A stretch of DNA of 64,000 nt from Candidatus Defluviibacterium haderslevense (GCA_016712225.1 JADJRL010000003.1:1997501-2061500); one strand, 5' to 3'; positions 53,461 through 62,378 are shown, counted from the stretch's first letter. Made by a program: numbers and translations. Notes: a model not told the origin generated them from the letters alone.

Positions 53461-53979
53461 ATGACGCTATTAGAATTAATTAAGGACAAAACAACAAAGC
53501 CAAAAGAGAAGATTATAACAATTGGTGAATGGTTGTTAGACGGTTCGTTACCCATAGAAGAATTAATGGTTTTTGCAGAAAATGCAAAGGATTCGGATAA
53601 AGCAAGCTGTATAGAGAGTATTGAATTTGCAACAAAACAAAATGCTATAATAGCTGATGAAAATGTTTTAAACTTTGTAACAAAATCATTGGACGAACGT
53701 GCGCCAAGGATAAAATGGGAGAGTGCAAAAGTCATTGGTAATATTGCACAATTATTCCCAACAAATCTAAATAAAACAATTGAACATTTACTCATCAATG
53801 CCAGACATGATGGAACTGTTGTTAGATGGGCGACTGCATATGCATTAGGTGAAATAATTAAATTAAAAACGAAACATAATATTCATTTAATTCCAACAAT
53901 TGAATCTATATGCGGTAATGAAGAAAATGATGGAGTTAAGAAGAAATACCTCGATGCATTAAAGAAAATTCAAAAATAA
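53461..53979 (+). CDS. HEAT-repeat protein
   Basis: 172-residue all-helical protein of about four HEAT-like repeats; the clearest are APRIKWESAKVIGNIAQLFP and DGTVVRWATAYALGEIIKLK, with the Arg-Trp-Ala pattern of the PBS-lyase subclass. Such proteins act as binding scaffolds; no partner is encoded beside it. Cytoplasmic, no signal peptide. Confidence 0.8.
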   Translation: MTLLELIKDKTTKPKEKIITIGEWLLDGSLPIEELMVFAENAKDSDKASCIESIEFATKQNAIIADENVLNFVTKSLDERAPRIKWESAKVIGNIAQLFPTNLNKTIEHLLINARHDGTVVRWATAYALGEIIKLKTKHNIHLIPTIESICGNEENDGVKKKYLDALKKIQK

Positions 53980-54014
53980 AGGTATAGAAAGATAATTAAA
54001 CCCTAACCTTGAAT

Positions 54015-54022
54015 TATTTTTG
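54015..54022 (+). promoter_or_regulatory. candidate -7 box of the delta-60 gene (TATTTTTG)
   Basis: TAnnTTTG 31 nt before the ATG at 54054; no TTTG at -33 checked beyond inspection. Confidence 0.45.
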
Positions 54023-54053
54023 AAGAACCAATTAAATTTATCATTTTAGACCT

Positions 54054-56801
54054 ATGAAAAACTTGATTATATTACTTTTTACGCTTTGTTTTACAAATAC
54101 TATTGTCTCACAAGACGGAAGATTAAATGATAGTTTTGGTATAAAAGGTATAGTAAGTACAAATATCTTAGAGTTAAATGAGTCTGCAACGGATGTATTG
54201 ATCCAGGAGGATGGAAAAATTCTTATGCTTGGTTCCGGAGAAAAACTTCTGGCAACAAAAGGTATTGCACTTCAAAGATTAAATAAAGATGGCAGTACGG
54301 ATTCTGAATTTGGTGAAAATGGAAAGGTTCTTACCACTAACTTTGATTACGATGCTATAGGGATTTCATGCGCAATACAAGCTGACAAAAAAATCATTGT
54401 GGTTGGAAAGGCGACACATTTAAGTGACAAAATTAGCAGTTTAATGTTAGTTAGGTATGATTCTAATGGGGATATAGATTTTAATTTTGGTAAAAACGGA
54501 TTTGTAATATTAAAAACCAACAATAATGTCATTCCATACGACATGACGTTGTATACAGATGGTAAGATAGTCGTCGTCGGTATCTTGGAAATCCAAAATA
54601 TCACTTACGGGGTTGTATATCGATTCAATGCTGATGGCACTATAGATAATAGTTTTTCAGTTGATGGCGTTCAAAGTATTTATTATTTTGATTTAAATGT
54701 TGCATCCTGTGTAAAAGTACAATCCGATGGAAAAATATTGGTTGGTGGGCATGCAGGAGGATCTTCAAAGTATGTTAGTGCTTTGTATTTGAATCGATAT
54801 AATCAAGATGGAAGTTTAGATAGTACTTTTGATAAAACTTTTTTCTTTTTCAATCCACCCATTCCAAAAACAGAAGAAACATTTGAAGATTTGCTCATTC
54901 AAAAGGATGGTAAAATTGTAATCCTTTCAACTTATTTGGATACAATGGATCAGCGATATATTATTCTACGCAGATTTGAACAATCAGGTAAGATTGATTT
55001 AACTTTTGCGGATAGCGGCATTCAGAAAACAAAAGTTAGTTATTATACATATGCAACTAAGTTTAATATTCAAACAAACGGCAAGTTGTTAGTTGCAACT
55101 TTTACTTTTAATTCTAGTCAAGCCATTATTCAAAGATATTTAAGTAATGGAATATTGGATAATACTTTTGGTGTGGATGGAATTGCTAAAATTTCTATTA
55201 AAGACAAAGCTGCCATTCTAAATCAAATTGCAATCCAAAGTGATGGACAGATCTTAGGTGTTGGTACACTATACATTTATGATTCTAGGTTAATTACCGA
55301 AGAAGATATGTTCACCATTAGATTAAATACAGATGGAAGTTTAGATCATAATTTTGGTAATCAAGGAAAACTCATCAGTGATTTTGGATCAGATGAGAGA
55401 TCTCGTGATATTGCAATCCAAAACGATGGGAAAATTTTATTAGCAGGTGAAATATTTAATGGTTTGGATTTTGATATTGTCGTGGTACGATACAATCCGA
55501 ATGGAAGCTTAGATACAAGTTTCAATAAAACAGGAAAAGTAATTACAGATGCAGAAAGTAGTGAATTTGCGAAATCAATTTCAATACAAAGTGATGGAAG
55601 AATTGTAGTGGGAGGGATTCGATATAATGACAATAATGCAGATATTATTTTAATTCGATACAATCCTGATGGCAGTATAGACAAGTCATTTGATACAGAT
55701 GGAAAAGTTATAACAGATCTCGGATTTGATGAGCAAACAAAGGATCTAAGCATTTACCCAAATGGCAAAATAGTACTCGGAGCAGATTATTATGACACAG
55801 CTCAATCCGATATCGCAATCTTGAGATATAATATAGATGGGAGCTTAGATAAAAGTTTTAATGCTACGGGAATTGTTTTTTTTGATACAGGATATGATGA
55901 ATATATTGGAGCTTTAAATTTACAAGGAGATGATAAAATTCTTGTAACTGGGAATCAATATAAAGGAACTCGATCCGATATTTTGACTACACGAATCAAT
56001 ACAGATGGCAAACCAGATATAGGTTTTAATGTATTTGGATATGTTACGACAGATCTTAATTTAGGGAGAGGTTTGGGCACTTCAGTTGTTCAGCAAATGG
56101 ATGGTAAAATTCTTGTCTCAGGAATAGGAGATAATAGTTTTGGTACGAATTTAAGAAATGCTCTAATAAGATATTTGCCAAGTGGAATGTTAGATACAAC
56201 ATTCGGAACACGTGGAATCGTATATACAGTATTATCTCAGATTGATTTTTCAAATGATGCAATTATCCAAAAAGATGGGAAAATACTTGTCGCGGGTGCA
56301 ACTTACAATGGAGCAAACTTAGATATTGTGGTTCTCAAATATAATTCAAATGGTTCCTTGGATAATACATTTAATTTAAACGGCATCAAACAAATTGATT
56401 TTGCTGCATATTATGCAAATAGTATTGCGATTAATGAAGATGGAAACATTTATATCTGTGCAGAAAGCGAAGCATACGAATTTAATGATTTTGTATTACT
56501 TAGTATTTCAAATTCAATCTCAAATACTTCTACTTCAATCGGAGTGCAAGTAATTGAAAATGTTGCCGCAAATCCAAATCCATGTTCAAATCAAACAACA
56601 CTTCAATTTTCAAATATACTAGATCATGCTACAATTGAAATATGGAATTCGAATGCTCAAATGGTGCAAAAAGTAGAGGATGTTTCAGGATTACAATACC
56701 GAATCAATTTAGATAATCTTATACATGGCATTTATATAGTAAAGGTAATTGATGGCAATACTAACCTTTCAACTAGTAAAATGTTAGTTAAAATGGAATA
56801 A
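54054..56801 (+). CDS. secreted delta-60-repeat protein with T9SS sorting domain
   Basis: 915 residues: signal peptide (1-20, ending IVSQ), then about 14 copies of a roughly 55-60-residue unit around the motif DGSLDxSFxxxGKV, with IQxDGKIL strands in between. This delta-60 repeat folds as a beta-propeller blade-like unit in predictions. The last 80 residues (ENVAANPNPCSNQTTLQFSN to KMLVKME) are a T9SS type A tail. Probably a surface adhesin or scaffold; ligand unknown. Repeat-driven length change between strains would be expected. Confidence 0.9.
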   Translation: MKNLIILLFTLCFTNTIVSQDGRLNDSFGIKGIVSTNILELNESATDVLIQEDGKILMLGSGEKLLATKGIALQRLNKDGSTDSEFGENGKVLTTNFDYDAIGISCAIQADKKIIVVGKATHLSDKISSLMLVRYDSNGDIDFNFGKNGFVILKTNNNVIPYDMTLYTDGKIVVVGILEIQNITYGVVYRFNADGTIDNSFSVDGVQSIYYFDLNVASCVKVQSDGKILVGGHAGGSSKYVSALYLNRYNQDGSLDSTFDKTFFFFNPPIPKTEETFEDLLIQKDGKIVILSTYLDTMDQRYIILRRFEQSGKIDLTFADSGIQKTKVSYYTYATKFNIQTNGKLLVATFTFNSSQAIIQRYLSNGILDNTFGVDGIAKISIKDKAAILNQIAIQSDGQILGVGTLYIYDSRLITEEDMFTIRLNTDGSLDHNFGNQGKLISDFGSDERSRDIAIQNDGKILLAGEIFNGLDFDIVVVRYNPNGSLDTSFNKTGKVITDAESSEFAKSISIQSDGRIVVGGIRYNDNNADIILIRYNPDGSIDKSFDTDGKVITDLGFDEQTKDLSIYPNGKIVLGADYYDTAQSDIAILRYNIDGSLDKSFNATGIVFFDTGYDEYIGALNLQGDDKILVTGNQYKGTRSDILTTRINTDGKPDIGFNVFGYVTTDLNLGRGLGTSVVQQMDGKILVSGIGDNSFGTNLRNALIRYLPSGMLDTTFGTRGIVYTVLSQIDFSNDAIIQKDGKILVAGATYNGANLDIVVLKYNSNGSLDNTFNLNGIKQIDFAAYYANSIAINEDGNIYICAESEAYEFNDFVLLSISNSISNTSTSIGVQVIENVAANPNPCSNQTTLQFSNILDHATIEIWNSNAQMVQKVEDVSGLQYRINLDNLIHGIYIVKVIDGNTNLSTSKMLVKME

Positions 56802-57070
56802 TATTATAATTGTTTTGAGTTTAATAGAAGCGTAAATACAGTATTACTTAGTATACTGGATCATGTATGACATCCTAGATATCATCAACTTTATAAAGTT
56901 CTACTTCTCCCAATTTGATCACTTGTTTCAAAATTATACACCATTGAAAATAGTTGGAAAAGAATAATATTTGCAGCAATCAATATACTGAGCGATTATT
57001 TGACAATTAAGCTTTAAAAAAACTAAAGACAAATATGTAGAAACTCAAAATTAAATGGACCTATTTAAAA

Positions 57071-57091
57071 TATTACAACCGTTTTGTAATA
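57071..57091 (-). terminator. probable terminator hairpin at the mocR stop
   Basis: TATTACAA (57071-57078) and TTGTAATA (57084-57091) are perfect 8-bp arms with a 5-nt loop. The mocR stop codon (57073-57075) is inside the left arm, and ATTTTAAAT follows on the minus strand in place of a clean T run. Confidence 0.5.
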
Positions 57092-58506
57092 CTGGTCAAA
57101 CTACATAGTTTTCCTAATTGTTTTAATGCGCCTTCAACGTTATCATCCCACAACAATCCGTAATTTAATTTCAAACAATTATTATATTGGTTTTGTAAAG
57201 TAAACATTCTACCTGGGGCTATGCTGATTTTGTTTGCCATGGCAGTATTGTATAATTCTATAGTATTTGCATTTTTATTTAGTTCTACCCATAAATGTAA
57301 ACCACCTTGTGGATTGGTCACTTTTGTATCATCTGGAAAATATTGACTGATGCAGCGTAAAAACTGCAATGAATTTCTGTGAAGTGTTTGTCTTAATTTT
57401 CGTAGATGATTTTCATATCTGTCATTTTCCAAAAAGCTACCAACAGCTTCATGAGTGATGGAAGTTGTGTATAATGAATGATAATATTTTGTTCGGGCAA
57501 CTTTTTCTTTGAACTTACCTGGGACCATCCAGCCTACACGATAACCAGGGGCCAGTGTTTTAGAAAAAGAGCTACATAATAATACAATACCACTTTCATC
57601 AAAGCTTTTGCAACAGCTTGGGCGGTGTTTTCCAAAATACAAATCACCAAATAAATCATCTTCAATTAAAGGGACATTATACTTCTCCATTAGTTTAACT
57701 ACTTCCTTTTTATTTTCATCCGGCATACAACAACCCATAGGGTTACTAAAATTACTTACTAAAAGACACAATTTAATTTTTTTAGTTTGTAAGGCTTTTC
57801 TCAAGGCATCAACATCAATACCAGTAATGGGATTTGTAGGTAGTTCTAAAACATTCAATCCCAGATTTTTTGCTAAATGTAAAATACCAAAATATACTGG
57901 GCTTTCAACTGCTATGGTATCGCCTTTTTCAGTTAATGTGAGCATGCAAAATGATATGGCATCAATACTTCCAGAAGTGGTAACTATATCATTTTCTTTC
58001 AATGTCCCGCCCCACATGTATGACCGTTTTGCAATTTGTTTTTTTAAATTTTGATTTCCATCTTTGTCATAGTTTAAACCCCCACCTTTTATATTACGTG
58101 TTGCATTCACAATGGCCTTATTCATTTTAGCTACTGGCAATAATTCTAATGCAGGAACTCCTGTTGACAACTCAATTTTAGCTTTGCTAATATTTTTAGA
58201 AACAGCAAAAATGATATCTTCTATATCATCTTCTGTCTTGGCAATAATGGGTCGACTTGTTTGCGGAATATTTTTAAAATACTTGTGAGCGTATGATACA
58301 TAATACCCTGATTGTGGTCTAGATTCAATTAAGCCTCTGGCTTCTAATTCGAAATAAGCTTGTTGCACTGTAGTAATACTAACACCCTTTTCGAGCGCCA
58401 CGGTTCTTAAGGAGGGTAATTTATCGCCCACTATGAGCACTTCACTTTTAATCTGATGTTCCACATGATTAGCAAGTTGTAAATAAAGTAGTTCTTTACT
58501 TTTCAT
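57073..58506 (-). CDS. MocR-type regulator (GntR HTH fused to aminotransferase)
   Basis: 477-residue MocR/PdxR-class transcription factor. The N-terminal winged helix (about 10-75, GDKLPSLRTVALEKGVSITT and ARGLIESRPQSGYYVS) is followed by a type I aminotransferase fold with PLP Lys in SSFSKTLAPGYRVGW. PLP or an amino-acid adduct probably controls DNA binding. It is divergent from the PNPOx-like gene, with two direct repeats in the shared region 58507-58625. Likely regulates both genes. Vitamin B6 or flavin-related function is inferred from the neighbour. Confidence 0.92.
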   Translation of the reverse strand: MKSKELLYLQLANHVEHQIKSEVLIVGDKLPSLRTVALEKGVSITTVQQAYFELEARGLIESRPQSGYYVSYAHKYFKNIPQTSRPIIAKTEDDIEDIIFAVSKNISKAKIELSTGVPALELLPVAKMNKAIVNATRNIKGGGLNYDKDGNQNLKKQIAKRSYMWGGTLKENDIVTTSGSIDAISFCMLTLTEKGDTIAVESPVYFGILHLAKNLGLNVLELPTNPITGIDVDALRKALQTKKIKLCLLVSNFSNPMGCCMPDENKKEVVKLMEKYNVPLIEDDLFGDLYFGKHRPSCCKSFDESGIVLLCSSFSKTLAPGYRVGWMVPGKFKEKVARTKYYHSLYTTSITHEAVGSFLENDRYENHLRKLRQTLHRNSLQFLRCISQYFPDDTKVTNPQGGLHLWVELNKNANTIELYNTAMANKISIAPGRMFTLQNQYNNCLKLNYGLLWDDNVEGALKQLGKLCSLTSITKRL

Positions 58507-58514
58507 AGTGTAAA

Positions 58515-58561
58515 TGTAACTGTACTGGTTAAAATAAACAAATTTGTATCTGTACTAATTA
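58515..58561. promoter_or_regulatory. direct repeats, probable MocR operators
   Basis: TGTAACTGTACTGGTTA (58515-58531) and TGTATCTGTACTAATTA (58545-58561), 14 of 17 positions identical, start-to-start distance exactly 30 bp, about three helical turns, so both face the same side. MocR proteins typically bind two spaced direct repeats as a dimer. They lie directly upstream of the mocR ATG (58504-58506). Confidence 0.75.
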
Positions 58562-58625
58562 TAATATTTGGTTGAATTTTGCATCTAATTAATCCATTTT
58601 TTAATAAACAGAATGAATAAGATGT

Positions 58626-59264
58626 ATGAAATTTAATAAAGTAATAAGAGGAGCTAAAAGAGAAATGAATGATATAGAAAATATACATGCCATACTGGAT
58701 GCAGGTTTTTTGTGTCATATAGCGTTTCAACACCAGGGGCAAACCATGATGATTCCTACAGCATATGGGAGATTTGGAGACTATTTGTATATTCATGGAT
58801 CAACTAAAAATTTTATGCTCAATCAAATATTAGATGGGCAAACGATTTGTATTACCGTGACTCATTTAGATGGTATCGTTTTGGCAAAATCATTATTTTA
58901 TTCATCGGTTACATACAGGTCCACTATTTTATTTGGGAAAGCTGTTTTGATTGATGATGACCAAGAAAAAATTCATGGAATGAAAATCATTTCAGAAAAT
59001 TTAGTCAAGGGAAGAACGGATGAAGTAGAAATCGGAACTGAAGCTCAACTTAATGCCACTATGGTAATAAAATTCACCATTGAATCTGCATCAGCAAAAA
59101 TGAGAAGCGAAGGCCCGATGGGAGATGATGAAATATTGGATGAGGTTTGGAGTGGAGTGATACCATTAACAATCAAAGCTTTAGAACCAAGACAAGATCA
59201 AAAATTTGGTACGTCATTAGAAATGAGTAGCAGTGTTAAAAAGTATTATGAAAAAAATAGATAG
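58626..59264 (+). CDS. pyridoxamine-5'-phosphate-oxidase-like flavoprotein
   Basis: 212 residues of the FMN-binding split-barrel family (PF12900-like, relatives of NimA nitroimidazole reductase). Family features: ILDAGFLCHIAFQHQGQTMMIPTAYGRFGDYLYIHGSTKNFML at 25-67 read in parts, and later VVIKFTIESASAKMRSEGP. Substrate unknown. Divergent from a MocR gene, an arrangement common for this family. The ATG at 58626 is taken; ATG at 58665 is an alternative that starts right before the domain. Confidence 0.85.
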   Translation: MKFNKVIRGAKREMNDIENIHAILDAGFLCHIAFQHQGQTMMIPTAYGRFGDYLYIHGSTKNFMLNQILDGQTICITVTHLDGIVLAKSLFYSSVTYRSTILFGKAVLIDDDQEKIHGMKIISENLVKGRTDEVEIGTEAQLNATMVIKFTIESASAKMRSEGPMGDDEILDEVWSGVIPLTIKALEPRQDQKFGTSLEMSSSVKKYYEKNR

Positions 59265-59473
59265 CCCAATGAGAATAAAATAGAATCATCAGCTTGGATA
59301 AGAATTGCCAAAGTGCTACTTATTCCTTTTGAAGGTTAACATTGACATTCATTAAAAGCTCTATTATAGGATGACATAATTTAGGAATGAATACCATATA
59401 TTATAAGTTCAAAGAGAAAACATTAAATGATTTTTTCAAATGCATTTAACTTTACAATCAATAATTAAATGGA

Positions 59474-59914
59474 ATGACTATAGAAATTAGAAAAGCAGAA
59501 ATTGTTGAGTTTGAAAAAGTATTCGATTTGATACTGGAGTTTGCATTATACATTAAAACACCGGAAAATGTATTAACAACAGTGAATCAAATGATCGAAG
59601 ATAAGGAACACTTCACTTGTTTAATTGCTCTTGATAAGGATCAAATAGTAGGCTTTTCAACTTATTTTATGGCTTATTATTCCTGGTCAGGCAAAGCCAT
59701 TTATTTAGATGATTTATATGTGATGCAAACCTATCGAGGTCTTGGAATTGGTAGCATGCTGTTTGAGCGTGTTTTAGAAATTGCAAAGAATGAGCATTGT
59801 AAAAAAGTTAAATGGCAGGTTTCAAATTGGAACAGCAAGGCTATTGAATTTTATTTAAAACGAGGGGCCAAAATTGATGAAGTAGAAATAAATTGTGAAC
59901 TATCTCATTTTTAG
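59474..59914 (+). CDS. GNAT family N-acetyltransferase
   Basis: 146 residues with acetyl-CoA-binding motif A, YVMQTYRGLGIGSMLFERVL (about 79-98), then WNSKAIEFYLKRGAKID. First of five tightly spaced plus-strand genes (59474-61702). The acceptor cannot be inferred. It is preceded by 209 bp in which nothing clear was found. Confidence 0.88.
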   Translation: MTIEIRKAEIVEFEKVFDLILEFALYIKTPENVLTTVNQMIEDKEHFTCLIALDKDQIVGFSTYFMAYYSWSGKAIYLDDLYVMQTYRGLGIGSMLFERVLEIAKNEHCKKVKWQVSNWNSKAIEFYLKRGAKIDEVEINCELSHF

Positions 59915-59916
59915 AA

Positions 59917-60381
59917 ATGAATAAAACAGAAATTTTGCATTTATTGCAGGACACCAAGTCCTTTACCATTTCATGTTTTGATTTATCTAATAGTGAACTT
60001 AATAAAAATTATGGTGATGGCAAATGGACCATCCGTCAGATCCTCCATCATTTAACCGATACCGAATATTTATTTGTTGGGAGGTTAAAAAAAATAATGG
60101 CTGAGCCTAAACAAGTTATTTGGGCTTTTAACCAAGATGAATGGAATGAGACGTTTGATTATATAAATGAGCCATTGACAAGTAAGAAGGAACTCTATTC
60201 ACTTTGTCGGGAAATGAATAGCGAACTCATTGAAAAGTACTATGACCAATTTAAAGATAAGGAGTTTGTACATAATATAACAGGTCTGAGAACCTTACAG
60301 ATGGAATTTGAAAAAGTAGCCTTACATAATTATTCTCATAACGAACAAATAATGAAAGCTTTAGCATTATGTATAAAATAA
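59917..60381 (+). CDS. DinB family protein
   Basis: 154-residue four-helix-bundle protein. Metal ligands expected for DinB/YfiT are seen as His45-like HHLTDTE and HNYSHNEQI near the C terminus (three His in all). Related proteins are thiol transferases dependent on bacillithiol or mycothiol. Starts 2 nt after the GNAT stop; its end overlaps the next gene by 13 bp. Confidence 0.85.
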   Translation: MNKTEILHLLQDTKSFTISCFDLSNSELNKNYGDGKWTIRQILHHLTDTEYLFVGRLKKIMAEPKQVIWAFNQDEWNETFDYINEPLTSKKELYSLCREMNSELIEKYYDQFKDKEFVHNITGLRTLQMEFEKVALHNYSHNEQIMKALALCIK

Positions 60382-60710
60382 ATTTTAACAACAAAACATT
60401 TTCATTAATTACAAATTCTGAAAAAGGGAAAGTAAATTCTGAAACCATTTTTGAATATAAACAAAATGGGAACTTTGTAACTGCTGATTATTATGGTGGA
60501 ACAATCCGGTATGGAAAAATAATTGCTATTTTAAATGAAACCCAATTAAATATGCTCTATCAATGTATAACTTTCGATAATGAATTGAAAGCAGGTAAAG
60601 CAATTGCAGACATATCTTTTACAGAAAATGAAAAGATAAAGCTCAAATTAAATTGGGAATGGTTGGGTGATCGTAATGAAACCGGGGTGTCTGAATATTT
60701 GGAGCATTAA
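60369..60710 (+). CDS. small conserved protein (annotated elsewhere as N-acetylglutamate-synthase-like), unknown
   Basis: 113 residues, beta-rich; features NNKTFSLITNSEKGKVNSETIFEY and GGTIRYGKIIAIL and KLKLNWEWLGDRNETG. Similar small proteins in Bacteroidota carry the label N-acetylglutamate synthase, but I see no GNAT motif that supports it. The ATG overlaps the end of the DinB gene by 13 bp, so translation is probably coupled. Confidence 0.72.
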   Translation: MYKINFNNKTFSLITNSEKGKVNSETIFEYKQNGNFVTADYYGGTIRYGKIIAILNETQLNMLYQCITFDNELKAGKAIADISFTENEKIKLKLNWEWLGDRNETGVSEYLEH

Positions 60711-60715
60711 ATATT

Positions 60716-61222
60716 ATGAAGCCAGCATATATTTTCCGAAGTGGAAACTCAGACGACATAGATCAAATAAAGAAATTGACTCTGTTCGCTTATATGCAAT
60801 TTAGAAATGTTATTTCTGATGAAAATGCTAGGGTATGGGAAGAAAGCCTTGGGAACGAAATTACATATAAAGAATTATTTCTTATAGCTAGATGTTTTGT
60901 TAGTGAATACAAAGGCAAAATTGTGGGCTGTGCATTCCTAATACCTCATGGCAACCCTGATAAATGGTTTCAATCTGATTGGGCCTATATTAGATTAGTT
61001 GCTGTTCATCCGAATTGTAAAGGTAAGGGTATTGGAAAAAAGTTGACACAATTATGTATTGATGCAGCAAGATCATCTGGTGTGAAAACAATAGCTTTGC
61101 ATACTTCTGAATTTCAAAATGCTGCACGACATATTTATGAAAGTGTGGGATTTACCAAATTAATGGACCTCGAATTGATATATAGCAAGCAATATTATTT
61201 ATACACACTCAGATTAGAATAA
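60716..61222 (+). CDS. GNAT family N-acetyltransferase
   Basis: 168 residues. Motif A is VAVHPNCKGKGIGKKLTQL (about 97-115), followed by SSGVKTIALHTSEFQNAARH and the FTKLMDLELIYS strand. Starts 5 nt after the preceding gene and ends directly at the start of the next GNAT gene. Substrate unknown. Confidence 0.88.
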   Translation: MKPAYIFRSGNSDDIDQIKKLTLFAYMQFRNVISDENARVWEESLGNEITYKELFLIARCFVSEYKGKIVGCAFLIPHGNPDKWFQSDWAYIRLVAVHPNCKGKGIGKKLTQLCIDAARSSGVKTIALHTSEFQNAARHIYESVGFTKLMDLELIYSKQYYLYTLRLE

Positions 61223-61702
61223 ATGGTGAGTAACATAACATACCACAGAGCTACACAAGGTGATATTCATACCTTAGTTAACAACAGAATTTTATTTGCC
61301 TTAGAATTATCCGGGGATCAAGATGAGAACTTGGTTCAATTTTTAAGGGAACAGATGACAAGTTATTTTTCCAATGCTACTGTCGACCATAGTTGTATTT
61401 CTTTTATTGCTCAGTGTGATGGAAAAGTAGCTGGCATTGGTTCAGTTCATTTCCGACAAATGCCCGGAAATTTCAAAAATCTATCCGGTAAATGGGGTTA
61501 TATTATGAATATGTATACCATTCCTGAATTTAGAAGAAAGGGAATTTGTAAACATATTTTAAATTTATTGGTAGAGGAAGGAAGGAAATATAGTGTTACA
61601 GCTTTTGAGTTGCATGCCACCGAGGCTGGTGAAAAGGTTTATATTCAGGAAGGTTTTATCCAACACAAGGAACCTACTTTAAGAAAGATTTTGACTTCAT
61701 GA
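61223..61702 (+). CDS. GNAT family N-acetyltransferase
   Basis: 159 residues, motif A MYTIPEFRRKGICKHILNLL (about 93-112) and AFELHATEAGEKVYIQEGF. Its ATG follows the previous stop with no gap, so it is coupled to it. Third acetyltransferase of the small-gene cluster. Confidence 0.88.
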   Translation: MVSNITYHRATQGDIHTLVNNRILFALELSGDQDENLVQFLREQMTSYFSNATVDHSCISFIAQCDGKVAGIGSVHFRQMPGNFKNLSGKWGYIMNMYTIPEFRRKGICKHILNLLVEEGRKYSVTAFELHATEAGEKVYIQEGFIQHKEPTLRKILTS

Positions 61703-62065
61703 ATAGTAGAGATACAATATTTATAGAGTAGTGTTGCATTATTTTGTTCGTGGTTACAATCCAAAAATCATTGCTCAAATTTAACAAATTCTTATTTGGG
61801 TAATCATTCAGTTTTTAAAATAGTATTCATAAAAAAGAGCTTATGAATATGCACTACACAATATCAATGTTGAATCTCAATTCAAAATTGTTGTTCAATT
61901 TTTAGTTATGAATGGACAAATTAAAAAGAATTGTATTTCATTTGAATGCAAAAATGAAATATTAAAATGGTGCCTAATTTGTTAATAGTTTAAAATTCTT
62001 TTTATTGACTAAATGGATAGTCAAACAATTAGTTGAGACCATTAACATCTTGAATGTATTAAGTT
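61703..62065. other. intergenic region between the GNAT cluster and the small basic protein
   Basis: 363 bp without a gene or tRNA. One inverted repeat, TATTCATAA (61824-61832) and TTATGAATA (61841-61849), 8-nt loop, has no T tract after it. Nothing else stands out. Confidence 0.5.
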
Positions 62066-62266
62066 TTAATCCAAGTGCCATCGATCCATATCTTCACTAC
62101 TGAGTTTAAGAAATTGACCAATTTCACTTTTAGTGACTGGATCGTTTTTGGATTTGTTATATTTTTTTCGAACACGAACTAAAAGACGTTGACTGAAGCG
62201 AACACTTTTTCCAGTCAAATAAATTAAATCTTTAGGGTATACAATGAATCGACTAAACTTTATCAT
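62066..62266 (-). CDS. small basic protein, putative helix-turn-helix, unknown
   Basis: 66 residues, Lys/Arg-rich. The core FIVYPKDLIYLTGKSVRFSQRLLVRVRKK followed by PVTKSEIGQFLKLS resembles a family of short Bacteroidota proteins that look like a helix-turn-helix (a GKS turn and a basic recognition helix). ATG at 62264-62266. The two AAACTTA / TAAGTTT inverted repeats lie 34-112 bp upstream, so self-regulation is possible. It is divergent from the module that follows. Small but credible; no database check was possible. Confidence 0.6.
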   Translation of the reverse strand: MIKFSRFIVYPKDLIYLTGKSVRFSQRLLVRVRKKYNKSKNDPVTKSEIGQFLKLSSEDMDRWHLD

Positions 62267-62299
62267 AGTGTTTGTTTAACAATTTCAATCATTAGGAAT

Positions 62300-62327
62300 A
62301 AACTTATTTTATGAATAAAATAAGTTT
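62300..62327. repeat. 28-bp near-continuous palindrome
   Basis: AAACTTATTTTAT (62300-62312), GA, ATAAAATAAGTTT (62315-62327): 13-bp perfect arms. The flanks AGGAA and TTTCCT extend the symmetry imperfectly. No T tract, so operator or cruciform use is likelier than termination. Confidence 0.85.
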
Positions 62328-62355
62328 GTTTCCTTGGGTGTTATGACAAATGAAA

Positions 62356-62378
62356 TAAACTTATAGTGTTTAAGTTTA
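62356..62378. repeat. second AAACTTA-type inverted repeat
   Basis: TAAACTTA (62356-62363), 7-nt spacer, TAAGTTTA (62371-62378). The left arm with its flank, AATAAACTTAT (62354-62364), repeats 62297-62307 exactly, 57 bp apart. Confidence 0.8.

Noticed and set aside
57608..58054. Plus-strand reading frame of 148 codons inside mocR
   Set aside because: It lies wholly antisense to a well-supported gene, has no recognisable domain and no start signal; the same applies to antisense frames in groL (6077-6379), the large secreted protein (27188-27553), cphA (47994-48368), the HEAT gene (53454-53798), the delta-60 gene (55361-55753) and the 62786 gene (62860-63312).
61703..62065. tRNA or attachment site at the border of the end module
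   Set aside because: No cloverleaf or GTTCGAATC-type T-loop was found, no direct repeat flanking the module was seen and there is no integrase in the window.
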